Origin: JAKEGN01 sp964465665
Lineage (GTDB): Bacteria > Pseudomonadota > Gammaproteobacteria > Steroidobacterales > Woeseiaceae
Direction: 5' to 3'
NCBI GenBank assembly: GCA_964465665.1
Contig: CAYXKM010000314.1
Coordinates: forward strand, 1 to 13,542
Length of the DNA stretch: 13,542 bases
Shown here: piece after piece, positions 6,066-11,055 of the stretch
How positions within the stretch are numbered: position 1 is the stretch's first letter
Layout of the letters: the number at the start of each line of letters is the position of its first letter
Notes under the pieces: model-generated
What the model was told of the DNA's origin: nothing
Database searches by the model: none
What the model saw: the letters and a program-made list of their open reading frames with translations, nothing else
Position numbers and translations under genes: made by a program

Positions 6066-7349
6066 TCACTCGGCCCGCGTGAATTCGGGATAGGCTTCCA
6101 GCCCGCACTCGCTTAGGTCCACGCCCTCGTATTCATGCGCTTCCGTAACGCGGATCCCGATGGTCAGCCTGATTGCCAGCCAGACCAGCAGGCTCGCAAC
6201 AAACACCCAGGCGAAAATCGAGATGAGACCAGCAATCTGCCCGAGTAGGGTGGCTTCGCTCATTGACAACGGCACGGCCAGCAATCCCCACATTCCGACC
6301 ACACCGTGCACCGAGATCGCACCAACCGGGTCGTCAATCCGCAGCTTGTCGAGCGTGACAATGGATGCAATCACGAGTCCGCCGCCGATTGCGCCGATGG
6401 CCGTCGCAAGCAAGGGTGTCGGCGTCAGCGGCCCGGCGGTAATCGCAACCAGACCCGCAAGAGCGCCGTTCAACGCCATCGTAAGGTCGGCTTTGCCGAA
6501 CCAGAGACGCGCGATCACAAGAGCGACGATCAGGCCCCCTGCTGCGGCCATGTTGGTGTTGACGAATACCAGGGCCACGGCATTGGCTTCGCCGACATTG
6601 CTGAGTTTGAGCTGCGAACCTCCGTTGAAACCGAACCATCCCAGCCAGAGTATGAGCGTGCCAAGGGTCGCGAGCGGCAGATTGCATCCCGGGATTGCGA
6701 AAATCTGGCCGCCGCTGCCGTACTTGCCCTTGCGTGCTCCCAGGAGCAGGACACCGGCAAGCGCCGCCGAGGCACCGCAAAGATGCACGACGCCGGAGCC
6801 GGCAAAATCCACAAATCCCAGTTCGTCAAGCCATCCGCCGCCCCATTTCCAGAATCCCTGCACAGGGTAGATGAACCCGCTAAGGAACAGGGCAAAGACA
6901 AAGAAAGCCCAGAGTTTCATGCGCTCGGCGACGGCGCCGGAAACAATCGACATTGCGGTTGCAACGAAAACGACCTGAAAGAAAAAATCCGACAGTTTCG
7001 AGTAGTAGGTTTCACCACTGCTTGCGACTACCTCGGCCACGCTGTGATCGGTCCGGCCGATCAGGCCGCTGCCGATCGATGACAGGCTTTGAAATACCCC
7101 TCCTTCGTACGCTCCCGGATACATGATCGAATAGCCGCAGAGCATGTACATGATGCAGGCGATCGAATACAGGCCGATATTTTTGGTGAGAATTTCGGCG
7201 GTGTTCTTCGCGCGCACCAGCCCGGCTTCGAGCATCGTGAAGCCGGCGGCCATCCACATCACCAGCGCGCCCATGACCAGAAAGTAAAAGGTATCGAGCG
7301 CGTAACTCAGCTCTGTTACCTGTGCGGCAATACGTGTTGCATCTTCCAC
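6066..7349 (-). CDS. amtB: Ammonium transporter AmtB
   Basis: An Amt/Rh-family channel of 427 residues with about eleven membrane helices, moving ammonium across the inner membrane. Both pore histidines are present: His189 in FAGSGVVHLCGASAAL and His348 in GAISVHGVVGMWG. Asp181, just before the first His motif, matches the conserved aspartate of the family. WLGWFGFNGGSQ (about 235-246) and VFVNTNMAAAGG are typical Amt segments. The cytoplasmic tail GIRVTEAHEYEGVDLSECG is the docking region used by P-II proteins. No signal peptide is evident; the N-terminus is short, unlike that of E. coli AmtB. The start is GTG at 7349, with AGGAG well placed upstream (GAGGAGACCTTC-GTG). glnK ends 39 bases upstream, so this is the second gene of a glnK-amtB operon, which fits direct gating of the channel by GlnK. 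Confidence 0.96.
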   Translation of the reverse strand: MEDATRIAAQVTELSYALDTFYFLVMGALVMWMAAGFTMLEAGLVRAKNTAEILTKNIGLYSIACIMYMLCGYSIMYPGAYEGGVFQSLSSIGSGLIGRTDHSVAEVVASSGETYYSKLSDFFFQVVFVATAMSIVSGAVAERMKLWAFFVFALFLSGFIYPVQGFWKWGGGWLDELGFVDFAGSGVVHLCGASAALAGVLLLGARKGKYGSGGQIFAIPGCNLPLATLGTLILWLGWFGFNGGSQLKLSNVGEANAVALVFVNTNMAAAGGLIVALVIARLWFGKADLTMALNGALAGLVAITAGPLTPTPLLATAIGAIGGGLVIASIVTLDKLRIDDPVGAISVHGVVGMWGLLAVPLSMSEATLLGQIAGLISIFAWVFVASLLVWLAIRLTIGIRVTEAHEYEGVDLSECGLEAYPEFTRAE

Positions 7350-7388
7350 GAAGGTCTCCTCAGGATACTTGTTTGAGATCGCGCCGAT

Positions 7389-7727
7389 TCAGATCGCGGC
7401 CGCACCGGTCTCGCCGGTACGGATGCGAATGGCCTGGGTGATTTCGGTAACAAAGATCTTTCCGTCACCGATTTTCCCGGTGCGAGCCGCATTCGTTATG
7501 GCCTCGATGACCTGCTCGACGATGGATTCATCCACGGCAATTTCGATCTTCGCTTTGGGCAGGAAGTCCACGACGTATTCGGCGCCCCGGTAAAGCTCCG
7601 TATGCCCACGCTGCCGGCCAAACCCTTTTACTTCGCTGACCGTGATTCCCTGCAGCCCGATATCGGCCACCGCCTGTCTTACATCGTCGAGTTTGAATGG
7701 CTTAATGATCGCCGTGATCATTTTCAT
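7389..7727 (-). CDS. glnK: Nitrogen regulatory P-II protein GlnK
   Basis: A 112-residue P-II signal protein, a trimer that senses 2-oxoglutarate, ATP/ADP and, by uridylylation, glutamine. The T-loop carries the modification site Tyr51 in LYRGAEYVVDFLPK. The N-terminal MKMITAIIKPFKLDDVRQAV and GITVSEVKGFGRQRGHTE are classic, and the C-terminal signature reads TGKIGDGKIFVTEI. The position directly before amtB, with a sigma-54/NtrC-type control region, points to GlnK rather than GlnB; sequence alone separates the two poorly. The expected job is to block AmtB when nitrogen is plentiful and to relay nitrogen status to other targets. The start ATG at 7727 has only a weak purine-rich sequence upstream (GGGGGATCAAG); a second Met two codons later is less likely. 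Confidence 0.95.
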   Translation of the reverse strand: MKMITAIIKPFKLDDVRQAVADIGLQGITVSEVKGFGRQRGHTELYRGAEYVVDFLPKAKIEIAVDESIVEQVIEAITNAARTGKIGDGKIFVTEITQAIRIRTGETGAAAI

Positions 7728-7752
7728 CTTGATCCCCCGTCGTCCCGTCGTG

Positions 7753-7804
7753 AAAAAGTGCCAGTCGTTACTGCCTGGCAGCAGGCATTACCCGGCAATC
7801 CGGG
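7753..7804 (-). promoter_or_regulatory. Structured glnK leader with competing hairpins and a T-run
   Basis: Read leftward, the leader has three inverted repeats. Hairpin A is CCCGG/CCGGG with a 4-base loop (7804-7791). Hairpin B is TGCCTG/CAGGCA with loop CTGC (7787-7772). Hairpin C is TGCCAG/CTGGCA with a 10-base loop (7780-7759), followed after one C by TTTTT (7757-7753). B and C share bases 7775-7780 and cannot form together. C plus the T-run resembles a weak intrinsic terminator and B resembles a competing structure. The 6-bp stems make a regulatory role speculative. Confidence 0.35.
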
Positions 7805-7820
7805 AACACACGGTAGCCAG

Positions 7821-7836
7821 TGCAGCATCCATGCCA
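7821..7836 (-). promoter_or_regulatory. Sigma-54 (RpoN) promoter for glnK-amtB
   Basis: On the minus strand 7836-7821 reads TGGCATGGATGCTGCA, against the sigma-54 consensus TGGCACG-N4-TTGCW. The invariant GG and GC are exactly 10 bases apart and two other consensus bases differ. Transcription would start about 12 bases beyond the GC, near 7811, leaving a leader of about 84 bases before the glnK ATG. The location upstream of a P-II/ammonium transporter pair is where RpoN promoters are expected. Confidence 0.75.
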
Positions 7837-7890
7837 GCAGATAAATTATCCATAAAAACAATGGTGTACAGAATCCAGTAGCCGACATCC

Positions 7891-7905
7891 GCACCACCGC
7901 GGTGC
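7891..7905. promoter_or_regulatory. NtrC-type enhancer binding site
   Basis: GCACC-ACCGC-GGTGC is a perfect dyad matching the NtrC site pattern GCACC-N5-GGTGC (often flanked TGCACC/GGTGCA; here the right flank A is present). Its centre is about 87 bases upstream of the predicted sigma-54 start, a usual enhancer distance. A weaker, half-matching copy, GCACC-AATCC-GGGCC, lies at 7940-7954. A separate perfect dyad, TGCCCG-GAAT-CGGGCA, lies between them at 7921-7936 and is of unknown meaning. Confidence 0.7.
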
Positions 7906-8008
7906 AGCCGGGCCCGCGCGTGCCCGGAATCGGGCAGAAGCACCAATCCGGGCCGAGCCGGTCATTTCGCTACTGGTCTTTTGCATCGTGCTCAGGTATC
8001 AACTTCCC

Positions 8009-8332
8009 ATGACTGACGATTCGATCGAAAAGCTGGCGCGGACATTGGCAGAATCCCTGCCCAAGGGACTGCGATCCGTGCGGGACGATCTGGAAAAGAA
8101 TTTTCGTGCGGTGTTGCGAACCGCCCTCGGAAAACTTGATCTGGTGACTCGCGAGGAATTCGACGTACAGGAAGCCGTGCTTGCACGTACCCGGGAGAAA
8201 TTGCAGGCACTGGAAGCGCGCCTCCGGTCTCTGGAGCAGGAGGGTTCGACGCCACGCGCAAAGAGCGGGACAGGCGCAAAGAAAAAAGCAGGAAAAAAGC
8301 CGGGCAAGGACGCGGACAGGACAGAGGAATAA
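8009..8332 (+). CDS. ubiK: UbiK, ubiquinone biosynthesis accessory factor (BMFP family)
   Basis: A 107-residue member of the YqiC/BMFP family. UbiK in E. coli is a trimeric coiled-coil protein that binds UbiJ and lipids and helps aerobic ubiquinone synthesis. The sequence has the family layout: an amphipathic N-terminal helix with SIEKLARTLAESLPKGL, a middle region with DDLEKNFRAVLRTALGKLDLVTREEFDVQ, a C-terminal coiled coil (about 52-76, VLARTREKLQALEARLRSLE), and a Lys/Gly-rich disordered tail. The ATG at 8009 was chosen because the protein then begins MTDDSIEKLA, matching family starts; an in-frame GTG at 7988 would add seven residues. The Shine-Dalgarno is weak (AGG about 12 bases upstream). 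It is divergent from glnK and precedes comM by 94 bases. Confidence 0.88.
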   Translation: MTDDSIEKLARTLAESLPKGLRSVRDDLEKNFRAVLRTALGKLDLVTREEFDVQEAVLARTREKLQALEARLRSLEQEGSTPRAKSGTGAKKKAGKKPGKDADRTEE

Positions 8333-8426
8333 AACTCGCCCGGAACAGATGTCAGGGCGAATGCCATGGAGTGGCAATGGTCAGGAACACACGCGCCGTA
8401 AGCGCGATCACCGCTGCTGAAAAGCC
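8333..8426 (+). other. ubiK-comM spacer with two small inverted repeats
   Basis: This 94-base spacer contains TGCCA-TGGAG-TGGCA (8362-8376) and CGCGC-CGTAA-GCGCG (8392-8406). Both are 5-bp stems without a T-run, so neither is a convincing terminator. There is no good promoter or Shine-Dalgarno for comM, which may be read through from ubiK. Confidence 0.3.
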
Positions 8427-9920
8427 ATGAGTGTTGCCATGCTTTTGAGCCGCACTCAGCTCGGCATACAGGCGCCACCGGTTACGATCGAGGTATTCCT
8501 CTCCGGTGGATTGCCGACATTCTCCATCGTGGGGTTGCCGGAGACGGCTGTTCGCGAAAGCAAAGACCGGGTGCGCGGCGCCATCATCAGCTCGGGCTAC
8601 ACGTTTCCCCAGATCCGGATCACCGTGAATCTTGGCCCCGCGGATCTGAAAAAGACCGGTGGACGATTCGATCTGCCGATTGCGCTCGGAATTCTCGCTG
8701 CCAGCAAACTCATTCCGGCGGACGGCCTGGATTCCACCGAGTTCTACGGCGAGCTGGGTCTTAACGGCGATGTTCGCCCGGTACCCGGGATGTTGCCTGC
8801 CGCATTACGCGCCGCAGAAGCGGGGCGCGCCGTTATGGTGCCGCGGGCGAATGGTGTGGAAGCCAGCTTGTCGTCGACAGAGGTGTTCCTTGCCGACAGC
8901 CTCCTGCAGGTCACCGCGCACCTGTCCGGCACTGCGCGTGCCGACAGGCTTTGCCAGTCGCGACCGCCGTACGTGTTCGGAAATGCGCCGAACATGAGTG
9001 ACGTCCGCGGCCAGCCACTCGCGCGCCGCGCCATGGAAGTGGCTGCGGCGGGCGGGCATAACGTTCTGCTCATGGGTCCACCGGGCACCGGCAAAAGCAT
9101 GCTGGCGCGACGCCTGCCCGGAATCCTGCCGCCGATGAGCGAAGCCGAGGCTCTGGAGACCGCTGCGATAGATTCGATACTCGGACGCAAGCTCGATCTG
9201 TCAACCTGGCGCCAGCGTCCTTTTCGCGCGCCGCATCACACGGCCTCGGCGGCCGCACTGGTCGGCGGCGGTTCCGATCCGCGACCGGGCGAGGCTTCGC
9301 GCGCACACAACGGCGTGTTGTTCCTTGACGAGCTGCCGGAATTCAGCCGTCATGTGCTCGAGGTTCTGCGAGAGCCACTCGAAAGCGGCGCATTGACGAT
9401 TTCCCGCGTCGGGCGTCAGGCCGAGTTTCCGGCCAGTTTCCAGCTGGTCGCAGCAATGAATCCGTGCCCGTGTGGTTACCTCGGGGACACGGCCGGCGAT
9501 TGCCGCTGTAGTGCCGATCGGGTCAGTCAGTACCGGGGTAGGATCTCCGGGCCGTTGCTCGACCGAATCGACATTTGCGTAACAGTGCCGCGGCCATCGA
9601 AAGAGTGCCTGCGACCGGATGCGCCAACGGCTGAACCGAGCGCGGCCATCCTCGAACGGGTTACCAAGGCCAGAGCAACGCAGATTGCGCGGGCCGGTGT
9701 GTGCAACGCCCGCATCCCGGTCAGTGTGCTCGAGTCATTGTGCGAGGCCACCTCCGAGAGCTGGGAACTGCTGGAGCGCGCCGTCGAACGGTTTGCGCTG
9801 TCGGCGCGTGCACATCACCGCGTCAGGCGAGTCGCCCGCACCATTGCCGATCTTGCAGGTGATGCTGCCGTTGCTGCGCCGCACATGGCAGAGGCGCTGT
9901 CGCTGCGGCAGCTATTGTGA
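8427..9920 (+). CDS. comM: ComM/YifB, AAA+ branch-migration helicase
   Basis: A 497-residue member of the Mg-chelatase-like YifB/ComM family. In Vibrio, ComM is a hexameric helicase that extends branch migration during natural transformation. The N-terminal Lon-like fold (about 1-170) shows GLPTFSIVGLPETAVRESKDRVR, GPADLKKTGGRFDLPIALGIL and FYGELGLNGDVRPVPG. The AAA+ core has Walker A GPPGTGKS (217-224), APHHTASAAALVGGG (about 269-282), and Walker B VLFLDELPEF (297-306). A cysteine cluster at 347, 349, 359 and 361 (CPC...CRC) could bind zinc; ISGPLLDRIDI (373-383) follows. The C-terminal SARAHHRVRRVARTIADL is the sensor-2/lid region. The first ATG gives an N-terminus that aligns with E. coli YifB. 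Its last 9 bases overlap the opposing cytochrome gene. It is not a chlorophyll or cobalt chelatase subunit despite the family name. Confidence 0.95.
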   Translation: MSVAMLLSRTQLGIQAPPVTIEVFLSGGLPTFSIVGLPETAVRESKDRVRGAIISSGYTFPQIRITVNLGPADLKKTGGRFDLPIALGILAASKLIPADGLDSTEFYGELGLNGDVRPVPGMLPAALRAAEAGRAVMVPRANGVEASLSSTEVFLADSLLQVTAHLSGTARADRLCQSRPPYVFGNAPNMSDVRGQPLARRAMEVAAAGGHNVLLMGPPGTGKSMLARRLPGILPPMSEAEALETAAIDSILGRKLDLSTWRQRPFRAPHHTASAAALVGGGSDPRPGEASRAHNGVLFLDELPEFSRHVLEVLREPLESGALTISRVGRQAEFPASFQLVAAMNPCPCGYLGDTAGDCRCSADRVSQYRGRISGPLLDRIDICVTVPRPSKECLRPDAPTAEPSAAILERVTKARATQIARAGVCNARIPVSVLESLCEATSESWELLERAVERFALSARAHHRVRRVARTIADLAGDAAVAAPHMAEALSLRQLL

Positions 9921-10424
9921 TTCGGACACCATGTAATCGACGGCGTCTCTTACTTCCTGATCCGAGAGATCCATGCGTGCGCCTTTTTGCGGCATGAATC
10001 CCATGGATCCGGTGAATCCATTGATGGCGTGAGCGTAAAGCGTCGCGTTTCCCTGTGCGATGCGAGCGCCCCACGCCGCAGCATCACCGACTTTGGGTGC
10101 GCCACCGATGCCGCTCCCGTGACAGGCAATACAGGCTTCGTTGTACACCTGGGGACCGGTCAACGTCGTTGCGACAGGTTGCGTTGCCGGAGCGGGAACG
10201 ACCTGCGGCTTACCGGCATGCGCTTCCTCGCCGGGCAGATAGACCTGCCCGAAAGGTCGCAGACGCTCCTCGACAGCCGCCCGGTATTCGTCAGTCTGGC
10301 TGGTAAACACCAGCTGTGTCTGACCGGTCATTTTCATAGCAAGCACAAGGATCGCCAGGGCTATGAATGCCAACACACCGATTACCAACGAATAAAGGTC
10401 GAAAAATTTCTGGTCCCGTTTCAA
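9912..10424 (-). CDS. Membrane-anchored cytochrome c5
   Basis: A 170-residue class I c-type cytochrome of the c5 type. An uncleaved N-terminal membrane helix (about 11-31, YSLVIGVLAFIALAILVLAM) anchors it facing the periplasm. A linker rich in Pro, Ala and Gln (about 65-88) follows, and then the heme domain. Heme attaches at Cys98/Cys101 with His102 (CIACH), and Met144 in MGFMPQKGARMDLSD is the likely sixth ligand. The C-terminal helix is DQEVRDAVDYMVSES. It probably carries electrons between the bc1 complex and terminal reductases. The start is a TTG at 10424, with CGGAG 7 bases upstream; there is no ATG in the right place. The stop lies inside the comM 3' end. Pseudomonas calls the homologue cycB, but I leave the symbol open. 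Confidence 0.92.
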   Translation of the reverse strand: MKRDQKFFDLYSLVIGVLAFIALAILVLAMKMTGQTQLVFTSQTDEYRAAVEERLRPFGQVYLPGEEAHAGKPQVVPAPATQPVATTLTGPQVYNEACIACHGSGIGGAPKVGDAAAWGARIAQGNATLYAHAINGFTGSMGFMPQKGARMDLSDQEVRDAVDYMVSESQ

Positions 10425-10489
10425 GAGTTTTCTCCGGGTTCTTGTTTGTCAGCCAGATCGGCAATCATGCGCGAGCCGTTAGGGCGGGC

Positions 10490-10495
10490 ATTATA
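10490..10495 (-). promoter_or_regulatory. -10 element upstream of the cytochrome c5 gene
   Basis: The minus strand carries a perfect TATAAT at 10495-10490, about 66 bases before the TTG start. The best -35 candidate is CCTACA 18 bases upstream (3 of 6 matches), which lies in the arm of the inverted repeat next to the DUF6702 gene. The strong -10 supports independent transcription of the cytochrome gene; the -35 is weak. Confidence 0.5.
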
Positions 10496-10513
10496 TAACA
10501 GGAGCCGATGCCT

Positions 10514-10539
10514 GTAGGACCGGTCGCGCTCGTTCCTAC
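10514..10539. repeat. Inverted repeat overlapping the DUF6702 stop codon, REP-like
   Basis: GTAGGA (10514-10519) and TCCTAC (10534-10539) form a perfect 6-bp inverted repeat around a 14-base GC-rich loop containing CGACCGG on the minus strand. The right arm covers the TAG stop of the DUF6702 gene (10536-10538). The layout GTAGGA...CGCGACCGGTCCTAC resembles REP-type palindromes I recall from Xanthomonas and Pseudomonas (GTAGGAGCG...CGCGA). There is no T-run after it, so it is a poor intrinsic terminator. Confidence 0.45.
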
Positions 10540-11048
10540 GGCGCCTCGCTGACGATGACGGTCTTCCAGGTGTCCTGCCCGGTGAAGACCAGCGATCTCA
10601 CCTTGCTGGCCTGCAACAGGTTCACCTGGTTGACCTGCTCCGGAAAAACGTCACGCAAAACATCGTGCCTGACGGCCAGGGCTGCCGGCAGGTCTGCCGC
10701 CAGTTCCTGGTAAACCATTACGTAGTCGCCCGATACTTCGGCGCCGACCAGTTCGAGTGGCAGCACCTGCGACGTTTTCGCATCGGCAAGACCAAACCGT
10801 TCCTCGACGTAAAGAGCCAGACGCGCTTGAGACTCGACGGTCGTCAGCGACAGCCGGGCAATTCCCGTGGATTCAGCAAGGCCGAGCTCGGCGTCGTGCC
10901 AATGCAGGCTGTGCACGATCTCGATGCGGCCGCTGACAGGATTTCGCTCGATCGTTGTCAATGCAGATTTCGAGCGATGTGCCGACGCCGATGCAGCCGC
11001 CGCAACGGCAACACACAACAGCATAATGCCGGCTACGCGGTGGGCCAT
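10536..11048 (-). CDS. Exported DUF6702 family protein
   Basis: A 170-residue protein with a Sec signal peptide (MAHRVAGIMLLCVAVAAAASASAHR; cleavage probably after SAS-A). The mature part resembles the DUF6702 family: HRSKSALTTIERNPVSGRIEIVHSLHWHDAELGL at its start, then LALYVEERFGL, VMVYQEL and LLQASKVRSLVFTGQDTWKTV near the end. The function of the family is unknown; the predicted fold is mostly beta. The histidines in HSLHWHD (three in five residues) could bind metal, but that is a guess. The ATG at 11048 was chosen because it begins the signal peptide; a longer in-frame extension to 11102 would overlap the peptidase and bury it. It starts 7 bases after the M1 peptidase stop, so the two are almost certainly cotranscribed. 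Confidence 0.8.
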   Translation of the reverse strand: MAHRVAGIMLLCVAVAAAASASAHRSKSALTTIERNPVSGRIEIVHSLHWHDAELGLAESTGIARLSLTTVESQARLALYVEERFGLADAKTSQVLPLELVGAEVSGDYVMVYQELAADLPAALAVRHDVLRDVFPEQVNQVNLLQASKVRSLVFTGQDTWKTVIVSEAP

Positions 11049-11055
11049 GATTCTA

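Noticed and set aside
6306..7082. Plus-strand open frame opposite amtB (258 codons)
   Set aside because: Low-complexity charged composition caused by the complementary strand of hydrophobic helices; no family resemblance.
7750..7766. A second sigma-54-like sequence, TGGCAC followed by TTTTTCACGA on the minus strand, nearer to glnK
   Set aside because: The -24 half is good, but 10 bases after the GG the sequence is CG instead of GC, so the invariant -12 element is missing. The upstream match at 7836-7821 is better.
8362..8406. Two small inverted repeats between ubiK and comM as a terminator
   Set aside because: Stems are only 5 bp and no T-run follows either one.
9912..10424. A redox or defence system formed by comM and the cytochrome gene
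   Set aside because: They are convergent, belong to known unrelated families and share only a 9-base overlap.
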